From Siphonodentalium dalli (Eukaryota > Mollusca > Scaphopoda > Gadilida > Siphonodentaliidae): 64,000 bases of DNA. The position numbers and the translations under genes are program-made. Below are positions 34,551-47,000 of this stretch, in pieces. Where the stretch lies: the NCBI GenBank assembly GCA_032622095.1, contig CP136061.1:18540991-18604990 (forward strand). The letters run 5' to 3'. Position 1 is the stretch's first letter; every line of letters begins with the position of its first letter. The notes beneath the pieces are model-generated. The model made no database searches. It saw only the letters and a list, made by a program, of their open reading frames with translations, and had not been told where the DNA came from.

Positions 34551-34860
34551 CTGCGACAATCTTGTCCTTGTACGAGCGGTATCCACCGAGCGGCCTGCAC
34601 GTGGCCGAGCTGTAGCCGATGGTACCCGAATGCAGCCGACACTGGCCATCAGAACTCCCATAAGAGCTGGAAACGCATCCATCCGTTTCACCACAATGCG
34701 CTGCACACGTGATTCTACTCGGTGCGGACACAACCCACATCAAGTTGTCGTCGCAAATTATGTTTTTCAACTCAATAATTTCACCAAACTGTTCAGTTTT
34801 AAAATGTTGAGAACCCACAACGGTCAGAGAGAAGAAGAAAACCCCGAAAAGTGCCTCCAT
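34551..34860 (-). CDS. First coding exon: signal peptide + PAN/Apple-like domain
   Basis: ATG at 34858-34860 opens a 103-codon exon ending at a good donor, GCAG|GTAAAG (intron from 34550), in phase 1. Residues 1-17 (MEALFGVFFFSLTVVGS) form a signal peptide, so the product is secreted or on the cell surface. The mature part has six cysteines (36, 52, 56, 62, 74, 88). SAPSRITCAAHCGETDGC, followed by a C-terminal RSYKDK, fits the PAN/Apple fold, which mediates protein or carbohydrate contacts. Reading past the donor gives a spurious tail to 34462. The next exon is not certain. The mucin-like exon starting at 18048 accepts the same phase, giving a PAN plus mucin protein of roughly 830 residues across a 16.5-kb, transposon-filled intron. 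Confidence 0.72.
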
Positions 34861-35709
34861 CGTGAGCGTAATTCGTTAACGCGCGTTTGCGGTTATCACA
34901 TCTCCCGACATTAAGTTTGAGCTTCGTGCGCTTCCCGTATTGATATAATTTCTTTATTATTGTAGTCTTTTATTTTCATTAACATTTCCTTTCAGCGCAC
35001 ATCATGATCAGTTAATTGGCGACATTATCGCGGGCACATTGGATACCCATTGGTAAGTGTTTAATTTCCAGTCTTCTTGTGGCTCGATGTTATCTTCTGA
35101 ATGGCGCGAATATCGGTCAATGTGCCACTTGTCGATAGAGTGAACAATTGATCGTCTGCCGGTCCCCAATTATTTGGGGAAGTGCATATTTAAAATCAAT
35201 TAATACAAGAATTATCAATAGAATACTTTTTATACCGACTCTATATATTGCTAACAATGTGATGTTACTAATTGCTGTTCGATTGGTATTTTGAATCATT
35301 ATGGTAGCGACTTTTTCATTTACATTTTTCAAACAAAAGGCGCCCGTCAACAAGAGTCGACACTTAACAAGCGTTAACTAGCACTGCGCATGTGCCCTTA
35401 TAATAATCAAGGTTATTCCATGAAAACTCGTATGCGCTGCGTGCAGTTGTATAATGCGACAATAAATTGGGACATTTTTTGTCACACTTTTTGGAACATT
35501 CCATCATGAAGCTATCGTGCAGGTGGTCTTAGGTAGATATAGAGTTCTCCCGCTTGCCACGCCCTGATTCTATATATTACTTGATACATGTAGAAGCATT
35601 TCCGGATAGGGGTCTTCGGTTCATATTTATTCTTTTTTACCCAGGAAACCATATAAAACTTGTTATCAGGTTATTGGAAGAGATAGACTATCTTCAATAG
35701 CTCGATTAT
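34861..35709. other. Upstream region of the PAN-like gene
   Basis: Probable promoter side of the minus-strand gene beginning at 34860. A weak TATA-like TTATATC (minus) is near 34950, about 90 bp from the ATG, and cannot be trusted. No other gene was found. Confidence 0.3.
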
Positions 35710-36194
35710 TTAAAGGTACTCAACCCGTAAAGAGGGTCCCCATCTCAACAGATTCCAACAACAACAATCCGATCAGAGGGTCCTATATTACTATTTCTTT
35801 GGCTTTGGGGTTTGATATTTGATTCGAGTCGAGGAACCCATCAAACAAAGCTCAGAGTTATTAGATATTGATTTTTGAAAATTCTTATGTTCTCGAGATG
35901 AGTACTGATAACTGCCGTCAATTTGGTAACCTGCTCGAGATTTTACGCCAAAATTCTATTCAAACAGACAAGGATGGATAACTCTATAATCAAGTGGGTA
36001 ATAATAACGAATTTTTGATTGTCTTCTGGGCCAGAAAGAATTCCCGATAATGAAAAATAATGTATTTCTAAAATCGATATCTAACAAATCTGAGCTTTGA
36101 TGGGTGACTTCCTCGACTCGAATCAAATATTTTTGACCCCCGAAGCCATTGAAATAGTAATTGAGAGGAGTTTTATCGGGTTGAGTACCTTTAA
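35710..36194. mobile_element. MITE family 1, copy D
   Basis: TTAA lies at 35710-35713 and 36191-36194. The ends are AGGTACTCAACCCG and CGGGTTGAGTACCT. It is about 485 bp and closely matches copy A throughout (GAACCCATCAAACAAAGCTC; CTTTGATGGGTGACTTCCTC). The good match of A and D suggests relatively recent activity. Confidence 0.85.
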
Positions 36195-36465
36195 ACACAC
36201 ATATAGAACATTTATTCCTGCCAAACATAGAATAGAATATGTATTACAATACACCAGATATATAGGCAGTTGCAAGTTATATAATGAGTTAAAACTTAAA
36301 ACATGCAAATACAAATGAACATAAAGGGTGTTCAATATAAAAGTTAGATTCAAAGCATCATCATTCAACCACCGCCAATATCTTATGAGGAATATCTCTG
36401 TAATATACTAAGATTTCAAAGACCCCCTTCTGAGAAATAAAACCGGATCATGTTGCATACGGTAT

Positions 36466-36780
36466 TTATAATATTTGCATCATCATTCTCATAATTGTTT
36501 TTGAAAATTCACACTTATTTTCTTTAATATCTCGAAATAATCTTGCCCTTAGACCAGAGTATGCACAATACTCGATAACAAAATGCATTTCAGTTTCAGC
36601 ACGTGCCTGATCGCACAATGTTTTAACTGGGGTTTTCGGTTGTTTATGTCTATCGTTCTCTATTTCCAAATTGTGATTACAATAACACGAAGTCTTGTAA
36701 ACATTTCTCGCGCTTTGTGCATGGCATCGTATATGTTCGAGGAAAGACTCAATTTAAAGTTATGTGAAACACTCCGGTAT
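36466..36780 (-). pseudogene. LINE C-terminal fragment
   Basis: On the minus strand, LEIENDRHKQPKTP... and AETEMHFVIEYCAYSGLR with LFRDI resemble the C-terminal Cys/His segment (C-x2-C...E-x-HF...C...Y-x-x-LR) that ends many non-LTR retrotransposon proteins. The preceding AREMFTRLR lies in another frame, so a frameshift of a few bases is present, and the first Cys pair is partly lost. It is a short decayed remnant with no start codon of its own. Confidence 0.6.
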
Positions 36781-37136
36781 GGTGATCAACTAGAAATGGA
36801 GAATAATCTTGTTCAAAGTAGTTAATTTTACAAATGGTATATCCAAATTGACAACACACACCGTCATTCTTATATATGAACTATAAATGAAGTGACTCTC
36901 GATGGTTAAATCGCTTTCGTATAGTTTATCGCCGATAGATGCGTCCCGAATAGAGTAGTAAATATTTACAATTGAGCGCAGTTCAGACGATGTTTTCTAT
37001 GGAGTGGTACGGTCGATTTGCTTCAAATGTTCGGCGATGTTAGTAGAATGTTACATTCCTCCAGTTGTCATATCGCCTGACTATAAATTATCAGTTTCAC
37101 GCACCCGAACAAGTACATAATATGTCTTTAATACTT
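36757..37136. repeat. ~380-bp direct duplication, copy 1
   Basis: Matches 38223-38602 with scattered substitutions. Both begin TGTGAAACACTCCGGTA and end CATAATATGTCTTTAAT. The copies lie about 1.47 kb apart in the same orientation. They lack TG...CA ends, so they are not obvious LTRs. Confidence 0.75.
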
Positions 37137-37170
37137 ATCCTTAACGGATCTACACGTGTGCCGAGCTTAT

Positions 37171-37545
37171 TTGCTACACCGGGCTAGCATCACTAAATTC
37201 GCCCTCTGTGTACTTCATTCCTCTTAGGCCTCATCTTCTGCGAAGTATCTATAGTCTCAAATTAACTAAATTTTAGTTACTTTTTCCCTTCTGTTTAGTT
37301 TTTGTATCACCTCATTTGCAGAAAATAAAATGCAAAATCGAGGTGGCGATAAATTGGTTAACATCACCAACTTCAACTGAGGAACTTCAATCTGATCCTA
37401 GGTCTCCCATAGCAGTTGAGGCCTCAGAATGAGGTCCCCAGAAGGTGAATTTGGTTACACTAGCCCATCATGCGGGATAGCGTCACTAAATTCACCCTCT
37501 GGGGACCTCATTCTGCAAATGTCATACAGACTATTCAGGCTATGG
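37171..37545. mobile_element. Foldback family 3, copy B (left arm truncated)
   Basis: Carries the same GAATGAGGTCC, GGTGAATTTGGTTACACTAG and CACTAAATTCACCCTCTGG palindromes as copy A. The unique centre (ACATCACCAACTTCAACTGA) runs in the opposite sense. The outer left arm is missing. It lies between the two copies of the 380-bp duplication. Confidence 0.7.
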
Positions 37546-38222
37546 TCTTACAATCTCGTCCAAATACGGATACGATAGGCGAGAATCGCATGCGTTTTGA
37601 TATGTCGATGCCGTCTGGAGAGTTTGGCGGGACCAGCATCCCGTCTCGATTTGCTCAGTCTACCCTTGATGCTATAAAGTGGTAGCCGCGGGCGCTTATA
37701 TATAGAGTTGTTTTTATGAGCCATCAGGCCCCCGCGGCAGCGGTCGCTGGCGCGACCTGACTGCCTCGATATCAATTTGAAAAAGGGGTGACGTTGCTTA
37801 ACATAACAGTTTGAATTTTGTGTTTCCCAACAGGTCCGCCTCCTAAAAGTGATTTTTCCTATAGTGTTTTTGAAACGTGTCTCTTTGTGGTGTCATTCTT
37901 TTGGTATGATTTTTTACTAAATAACGGGTATGTTAGAGTTACATTTCTTTGAATTTTACAATCGAAACATATTCGCATGCGATGCTGAGTCACGCGGGAC
38001 ACGGCAAACTAAATCGCGCGCAAATTGGCTTGCGATTTTTCAGCATCCCACCCCATTTGGCATGCGATAGCGTTTGTACTAGGTGGACTATTGCAAGGCA
38101 TGAGCGTTACCGTCACGGCTGACATATGGCCAGTCGACAAATATCTACTATATCCATTAAAGTGATGCGAAACACTACGCTAAGATATACATATATATAT
38201 ATGGAATACTATTAGGGCCATA

Positions 38223-38602
38223 CTATTAAAGTGATGTGAAACACTCCGGTAGGGTGATCAAATAGAAATGGAGAATATCTTGCTCAAAGTAGTTATTTTT
38301 ACAATTATCCTATCCAAATTGACAACACACACCATCATTCTTATATATTAATTAAATGCAGTGACTCTTGGTGGTGAAATCGTTTTTGTTAGTTTATCAC
38401 CAATAGTTGCGTCCCGAATCGAGAAGTAAATATTTATAATTGAGCGTAGTTCGGACGATGTTTTCTATATGGAGTGGTATGGTCGATTTGCTTGAAATTT
38501 TTGGCGATGTTAGCAGAATGCTACATTCCTCCAGTTTGCATAGTTTCTGAATACTAACTGATCAGTTTCACGCACCCGAACAAGTCCATAATATGTCTTT
38601 AA
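38223..38602. repeat. ~380-bp direct duplication, copy 2
   Basis: Second copy of the segment at 36757-37136. A short extra copy of its first bases (AAAGTGATGCGAAACACT) lies just upstream at 38160. Confidence 0.75.
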
Positions 38603-40230
38603 TGACGCTTCTGGAGCGGGCCCCGAAAGCGACAAAACATGTTCTATTACATAAAGGCGCGCGCCGAAAGGGACACAAGCGACAAAATACATTGGATAGC
38701 TATATTGTCGGACAATTTTAAGATAATTAAAATCATCAATAAGTCTATGATATACCGATATTGCAACACGTATCGTGTACAATGTATATTTTTTAATTGA
38801 CCGTGTCTTCATGACTGCATGGTGGCAAACCGATGAGTCTGTTACTATAAATATAAAAAATATAAAAGAACAGTAGGCGAGTAAGAAACCCGAACTCCAG
38901 GCAGAGTTATCTCCCATCGCTCCGCTGAGATACCACTGCCATAAGGACATTTGGTAAGGATTTCTTACGTATTGTTAGTTCTTATGTTTTTGGATTAAAA
39001 CTGTCTATGTCTGGCTCAGTTCATTTTGTTCTTATCAATGCCGAAAGAATTACCATTATTGCAAACTTTTGTTGGTCAAAATAAGATAATACTGGTGACT
39101 AAATATAGTTCCGACGATATGTAAAAATAGATGTATCGGTTTGCAAAGTACCATCCTTGAGGCAGTGCTCTATCGCAGCGATAACGAAGAGGGCGCAGCA
39201 TGGAGTTGGTAAGAAACCTACTGGGGTGCTTGTTACTATCGGAAAATAGTATATAAGTGTGCAGCCAATCAGAACACGCGAGAGAGTCACGTGAGATAAA
39301 ACATTTTAAGATAAGACATACAAACACGAAACCAAATGTTGGCGTATTGGGGTTTATCGGCGTTTCAGTCGCTAGGCCTTACCCCGGGGCCCATATTACG
39401 ACAAACCACAGCTCGATTGTAATTCTGTTTATTGTGATTCACATGCATAGTTGGGGGGGGTGAAGAAAAATATGGTTGTATATAATCGGAGTTGATGGTA
39501 GTTAAAACAAGCCATATATGTCTGTATAGCCTTGTTTCTATATACAGTTTACTCGGAGTGGACAAGAGTAGGGTATATAATTTATAAATATGTCTGCGAA
39601 TGGTACAAATCGCGAGATGTCATGCTCTTGATCATGCCTCGAATCTCTACTTCGCCTACCATAGAGAGTAGATTAATGCATGGCATGATCAAGTCATGCT
39701 AATAATTTCGATATTACTGGGCGAAAAAATAAATGAACGAAGATTCTTCTCGGCTAGTTTCACCGTATGCTCTCATCCACTGCGTAAATTCCTTTTGACG
39801 TATCTGGCGGTTAATTTTTTGATATGCATCCTTTTGTTATCCTCAACTGAAAATAAGAAATCGACAAATCGTATTTAATGTCATGGCGGCGCGGGATGAT
39901 TAACACGAAGCATAATTTACACATATATTGAATATACATGAAAGACAACTCATTCTTTCAAATTTGACACTATATATATTTATTGCCTCCGATTGTGGAG
40001 ATTGATTGCTATACACTATTTGCATGATACAGTTTCAATACAAGGAATACATAATAATTAATAATACTGAATGTAATGTTAATCGTGACAATTTTAATAG
40101 GAAAGACTTTGAGCTAATGTACATATACCCGACCTGCATATATGGTGCCCGGTGATGTTTGTATTAAAAAAGTAAATACATACGTACATTACAACATATT
40201 CATGATTCGAATTAAGTTGGATGATTATTT
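38603..40230. other. Gene-free interval
   Basis: No exon could be supported. A hairpin at 39610-39696 (GATCATGCC / GGCATGATC with a TCTCTAC centre) is related to the ends of MITE family 5. The 146-aa minus open frame at 38510-38950 overlaps the duplicated repeat and is judged spurious. Confidence 0.35.
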
Positions 40231-40232
40231 AT

Positions 40233-40489
40233 TTAAAGGGTTACTGTACACTAAATCCGGCAAGTTATTGGACCTTCTTCTTTTATACTCCACAGAATAT
40301 GTGCAACAAATGAATGAAATTGAGCCATGAATTAGTACAAAATACACCCGTGTGCTCTGTGAACGATGTAAACAACATGGTAATTATAATGAAACGAATT
40401 TATGACTATGAGTATATATACGATTTTATACGAGTATAAAAGGAGATGGTCCAATAAATGGCCGGATTTAGTGTTCAGTGCACCTTTAA
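40233..40489. mobile_element. TTAA-flanked MITE family 2
   Basis: TTAA lies at 40233-40236 and 40486-40489. The ends are inverted over about 40 bp (ACACTAAATCCGGCAAGTTA...TTGGACC / GGTCCAATAAATGGCCGGAT...TTAGTGT). Related internal sequence, flipped at one end, lies at about 43075-43260. The TTAA-AGG end resembles family 1, so both may use the same transposase. Confidence 0.8.
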
Positions 40490-40640
40490 ATTACCCACGA
40501 CAGACGCACGAAATAAGATAAAATAGAGTATCACAAATCAACTTGTTATAAGTTCTAATGTTCCTCGTATATATCAATGAGCTAAATAGATATGGCTCAT
40601 TCGAGCATCCAAATTCTCTCGACAAACTTTGGAAGAGGAT

Positions 40641-40896
40641 AATGAAGATGGATAACTCTAAAAACAAGTGGTAATACGGCCTAATTTCGTGAATACTCAA
40701 CTGATAATACGGCCATATTTCGTTGAACAAAAATGTTGATAAATAACACGTTTTTGGGAAATTTGATACCATAGTTGACAGTGGTTAGTATTATTTTGTT
40801 GCAATTAATCGATTTTGATAACAAAAGCGTATTTTGAATAAATGTTGTTGTATCTTGATGATATGGGGACCCTCGGATCGGATTGAGTACATTTAA
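40641..40896. mobile_element. MITE family 1, copy E (half element)
   Basis: Matches the right half of copy B (GTGGTAATACGGCC..., TTGATACCATAGTTGACAG, GGACCCTCGGATCGGATTGA) and ends at TTAA 40893-40896. The left half is missing. It lies in the presumed intron just downstream of exon 5 of the minus-strand laminin-G gene. Confidence 0.75.
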
Positions 40897-40969
40897 AGTG
40901 AAATAAACAAAATGCCGATATAACGGACGATGGACTATAATATGGTGATATCTGTAACAATCTACGAAC

Positions 40970-41055
40970 CTCGTCCATCAAGCCAACGAATGGCCAATCG
41001 TAACCTGCCAGTGATTTCCCGATACCCAGTCCACATTGCTGCATCGCTACTGGGC
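40970..41055 (-). CDS. Exon 5 of the laminin-G gene
   Basis: Acceptor TTTTTTTCAG precedes 41055; it enters in phase 1 from exon 4. It encodes GPVAMQQCGLGIGK... and DWPFVGLMDEV, the closing strands of a laminin-G fold (F-x-G-x-[IM]-D-E-V signature). The donor GAG|GTTCGT at 40969 is weak. If it is not used, the frame runs on into MITE copy E and stops at 40805, giving a transposon-derived tail; the signature suggests a further exon instead. Confidence 0.75.
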
Positions 41056-44000
41056 CTGAAAAAAACAAGAATAAAGTGTGAGTTAAATATGTGGCTTGAA
41101 TGCAATGACTATAGCTGTGTTAAGTTTATAGTTAATCAACGACGAACCAGGTTAGTCGTCACCTGTAATGAAATTCCCGTCTCCGCGTGACAATATAGTA
41201 TGATTTGTTACAAACAACTAATTATTTTCATAGGCGACATGTAGAATGTCATCCGATAAATCATTCGATGACAACAAACACGCCCTTTTCAGACTTCAGT
41301 TTATTAAAAAATTAAACTCTTGAATTTCCACAACTACCCAATTTACTGCACACGCATCAGCAGCATAAAAATACCCAAGCCCCTTCCATGACTTCGGGAC
41401 CCCACCGACTCTTCCTAACCATCTAAACAAAATATCGCCATATTTACGTAGGCTATGATTTTTTGTTACCGCTCAGGGAATTTTCCCTCAAAGATAATCA
41501 ATCAATCACCAGCCAGATTGTGTTTTATGCTGATTCGAGTTTCCCTACACAAATTCAAGAAGCGAAACTCTACATAATTAGTTGCTTGTAACCACACAAC
41601 CATGTAGGCCTATCCACACTCGTATAGAGCGACTGTCGAATTAGATCTCACAGAATGCTAACCGGTTGTACATGTACCAAAACTGGTCAATTGAGCTTTC
41701 AACACATATTCACTAGTGGAATGAGCTTACGGTTGCTAGCAGACAAGGCGTCTGCAGAACTAGTTAACTAGTTTAACAGTGCTTGTCCTTATGCTATAAT
41801 AGACACGAGAACATTCATTCGTTTCAACTTTTAGTATGAAAATTATAACGACCGTCAAGCAAAAGGAAAACCAATGTTATAATCATGGATTCATTTCTAA
41901 CATAATGGCGTAAATAGAAATTTCAGTATATTTTTGATTCGACAACAAACGGTTGTTTGACTTTTGGCAATTTTAATAATAAAAGTATGCGCGGATATCA
42001 AAATTGGGTGAACAAAGAAAATTTAATGCAGCAAACGACCGGCTCAGTCGCTGATTTGCAGAATATATATGCTCATAATTATTTGTATTGACATAATTAT
42101 GTGGAAAGGTCCACCAGTCCCGCTATGCCCCATGTTGATGGGTAATGAGCAATGGTGTAAACAGTAGCGTCAGTATAGAAGTTTTAATTTTTGTATCAAG
42201 TATCGTGTTGTAACGCGGAAGGGGGTCACTCTCACCAAAAGTGCTGAAGAATACACAGGTTTTGAAAATTTGCCGAAGGGTACACAAGTTTTGAAATGTC
42301 GTTCTAAATGACATTCAGTTTTCGTATCTGCCATGATTTCTGTTAGAGAATAATTGTTTACGTTCCAATGAACATTAAAATGAACTGAAAACAAACTGCT
42401 AATGGGCGCCAGACTTTCATAAACACAATTTAAGTAACGATGTTAGTGCCAATCACAAACCCTATGTACCCTTCAGCACATTTTCAAACCCTGTGTACCC
42501 TTCGGCACTTTTTTGGTGAGAGTGACTCCTTCAGCCGTTGTAACATCTAAACTGGCTAGTATGCACACCGAGTAGATTGAACCAGTCGGAAATGCTAGTT
42601 CAGAAATAAGACGCGGTTAGAAAACTAAATCGTCTGTGGCTGTATATATATACCAGCTTCTTAAAATTCCGCTGCATTCACGTGCGTTTATTTTGGGAAA
42701 ACAAAGCCTCATGTGTATAAGTTCGACGATAACGTACCTTGCACGTAAGTAACGACACAGTTCTGGTTATTGACGCTCAAGACGAGACGACCTTGGTCCA
42801 AAGTCATCCTGACATCAAACCACCCGTCTGCACCCTGTTCAAATAAAACAGTTGAATTCGGCCCGACTAATCGATCGAATAGAACACAATTCCTAACATT
42901 ATAATTCTAGAAATATTAGAAATTCGACTTCAGCACTCATATATCATACAACAAATATCCTTTGAGCGAATGAACAAATAAACTACATGTGTTAATTGTT
43001 CAGAAGGCACGGCTTATATACAACGACAACATGTAAATATTTAGTACTGAAAGAGGGACCCTATAGTAAATGCTGCCATTTATGGGACCATCTCCTATTA
43101 TACTTAACATAATATGCAACAAATGAATGAATTTGAGCCATGTATGAGTGCAAAATACACTCAAGTGTTCTGTGAACGACGTTAACGACATGGTTATTAT
43201 AATGATGACCATGCAAAGTGGATAACAGAACTGAGTATATAGTTTGTATGAGAAACAATCATGTGATCATTCTTGGCATTTCGTAGATCTAATCAGATTC
43301 AACAATGGACGTCCACATCTTATATCAATCAAAATGTGCAATAGCACGCCATATGCCACGAATTGTCAGAAAGATTTCATGGCCAATTTTCCAGAATGTG
43401 AGTTGTGCCTATAATGCTACAGTCATATACTGATCAATCCTGGTTATTTCAGTCAAATCAACCGAGCAATCCCTCGTGTTATTTCATACGTTATATTAAC
43501 GATATATAGAGGATATCAACATTTTGGTTGGATATGGGAATTATCTCATGAGTGATGACAAAAAAAGAAAAGAATTTTCACGAGTGGAAACTTCATTTCT
43601 TTGTCATCATGAATGAGATAACTACCATATACAACCATAAAGTGTAGCTGTTCTGTGTATTATATGCTCCGCTCGGTTGATCCATGGCTCAACTCGAAAG
43701 AGTCAATAGTGCAACTTTGTATACCCATGCACAGTCATGGTAATGAGCTTGTGCATATAAAATAGTTACAATTTTCAGACAGATTGGTTAATTGATAAAG
43801 GGACTATTTTATTTTAAACAGTTGTTTGACAGACGATAACGTACAAACAAAAAGAGCAGTGAGCGGAGAGTAACTCCAGTTTAATGTGATGAAGCAATGT
43901 TAACTCATCTAGTACCGAATCACTTCTAATTTTAGCGCGGATGGATGCAAGAAAGATATCGATATCTCACTAGACGAATGGACGAGACTGGACATATGCA

Positions 44001-47000
44001 CCAAGCCATCATGCAATGCCACAACATGTTACCATAAATGCACCACAATAACGCATATGTTCTGCCGACAGTCCTGGTCATTCATAGCAATTTGACATTA
44101 AAACAATTATTCCGAAGAATGATCAGCAGAAAAAAATCAAATTTGCTATGATGTTGATGGGTCCTGCTGATTTGAAAACCGATGCTGTTAACACAAAGTA
44201 CCGTTATTTTTTCCAAGTTGTCATTCCACAGCCTTCGACTTATCGAGGAACACCCATTATGTGTTCACAACATTCAAAAACACATAGTATTTTAATAATG
44301 TCTCAGTTGGTTGTTGCAAACCGACCATAATTGAGATGATCATTCCTGTCATCTTGCAAACACCAGCGCAGCCATTATTAAAAACTATATATGTTCTTGA
44401 ATGTTTCATACAGACGCTGGCTTATTATGTTCTTGAATGTTTCATACAGACGCTGGCTTATTATCTTCTTGAATGTTTCATACATACGCTGGCTTATTAT
44501 CTTCTTGAATGTTTCATACAGACGCTGGCTTATTATATTCTTGAATGTTTCATACAGACGCTGGCTTATTATATTCTTGAATGTTTCATACAGACGCTGG
44601 CTTATTATGTTCTTGAATGTTTCATACAGACGCTGGCTTATTATGTTCTTGAATGTTTCATACAGACGCTGGCTTATTATGTTCTTGAATGTTTCATACA
44701 GACGCTGGCTTATTATGTTCCTGAATGTTTCATACAGACGCTGGCTTATTATATTCTTGAATATTTCATACAGACGCTGGCTTATTATGTTCTTGAATGT
44801 TTCATACAGACGCTGGCTTATTATGTTCTTGAATGTTTCATACAGACGCTGGCTTATTATCTTCTTGAATGTTTCATACATACGCTGGCTTATTATCTTC
44901 TTGAATGTTTCATACAGACGCTGGCTTATTATATTCTTGAATGTTTCATACAGACGCTGGCTTATTATATTCTTGAATGTTTCATACAGACGCTGGCTTA
45001 TTATGTTCTTGAATGTTTCATACAGACGCTGGCTTATTATGTTCTTGAATGTTTCATACAGACGCTGGCTTATTATGTTCTTGAATGTTTCATACAGACG
45101 CTGGCTTATTATGTTCTTGAATGTTTCATACAGACGCTGGCTTATTATGTTCTTGAATGTTTCATACAGACGCTGGCTTATTATGTTCTTGAATGTTTCA
45201 TACAGACGCTGGCTTATTATGTTCTTGAATTTTTCATACAGACGCTGGCTTATTATGTTCTTGAATGTTTCATACAGACGCTGGCTTATTATGTTCTTGA
45301 ATATTTCATACAGACACTGGCTTATTATGTTCTTGAATGTTTCTACAGATGCTGGCTTATTATGTTCTTGAATGTTTCATACAGACGCTGGCTTATTATG
45401 TTCTTGAATGTTTCATACAGACGCTGGCTTATTATGTTCTTGAATGTTTCATACAGACGCTGGCTTATTATGTTCTTGAATGTTTCATACAGACGCTGGC
45501 TTATTATGTTCTTGAATGTTTCATACAGACGCTGGCTTATTATGTTCTTGAATGTTTCATACAGACGCTGGCTTATTATGTTCTTGAATGTTTCATACAG
45601 ACGCTGGATTATTATGTTCTTGAATGTTTCATACAGACGCTGGCTTATTATGTTCTTGAATGTTTCATACAGACGCTGGATTATTATGTTCTTGAATGTT
45701 TCATACATACGCTGGCTTATTATGTTCTTGAATGTTTCATACATACGCTGGCTTATTATGTTCTTGAATGTTTCATACAGACGCTGGCTTATTATGTTCT
45801 TGAATATTTCATACAGACGCTGGCTTATTATGTTTGTTTCATACAGACGCTGGCTTATTATGTTCTTGAATGTTTCATACAGACGCTGGCTTATTATGTT
45901 CTTGAATGTTTAATACAGACGCTGGCTTATTATGTTCTTGAATATTTCATACAGACGCTGGCTTATTATGTTCTTGAATATTTCATACAGACGCTGGCTT
46001 ATTATGTTCTTGAATGTTTCATACAGACGCTGGCTTATTATGTTCTTGAATATTTCATACAGACGCTGGCTTATTATGTTCTTGAATGTTTCATACAGAC
46101 GCTGGCTTATTATGTTCTTGAATATTTCATACAGACGCTGGCTTATTATGTTCTTGAATGTTTCATACAGACGCTGGCTTATTATGTTCTTGAATGTTTC
46201 ATACAGACGCTGGCTTATTATGTTCTTGAATGTTTCATACAGACGCTGGCTTATTATGTTCTTGAATATTTCATACAGACGCTGGCTTATTATGTTCTTG
46301 AATGTTTCATACAGACGCTGGCTTATTATGTTCTTGAATATTTCATACAGACGCTGGCTTATTATGTTCTTGAATGTTTCATACAGACGCTGGCTTATTA
46401 TGTTCTTGAATGTTTCAAACAGACGCTGGCTTATTATGTTCTTGAATGTTTCATACAGACGCTGGCTTATTATGTTCTTGAATGTTTCATACAGACGCTG
46501 GCTTATTGTGTTCTTGAATGTTTCATACAGACGCTGGCTTATTATGTTCTTGAATATTTCATACATACGCTGGCTTATTATGTTTGTTTCATACAGACGC
46601 TGGCTTATTATGTTCTTGAATGTTTCATACAGACGCTGGCTTATTATGTTCTTGAATGTTTAATACAGACGCTGGCTTATTATGTTCTTGAATATTTCAT
46701 ACAGACGCTGGCTTATTATGTTCTTGAATGTTTCATACAGACGCTGGCTTATTATGTTCTTGAATATTTCATACATACGCTGGCTTATTATGTTTGTTTC
46801 ATACAGGCGCTGGCTTATTATGTTCTTGAATGTTTCATACAGACGCTGGCTTATTATGTTCTTGAATGTTTAATACAGACGCTGGCTTATTATGTTCTTG
46901 AATGTTTCATACAGACGCTGGCTTATTGTGTTCTTGAATGTTTCATACAGACGCTGGCTTATTATGTTCTTGAATATTTCATACATACGCTGGCTTATTA

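Noticed and set aside
36757-38602. LTRs of a small retrotransposon
   Set aside because: The 380-bp direct repeats lack TG...CA ends, a primer-binding site and a polypurine tract, and no target duplication was found.
38510-38950. 146-aa minus frame as a further laminin-G exon
   Set aside because: No laminin-G-like sequence, overlap with the duplicated 380-bp repeat, and no acceptor in the required phase.
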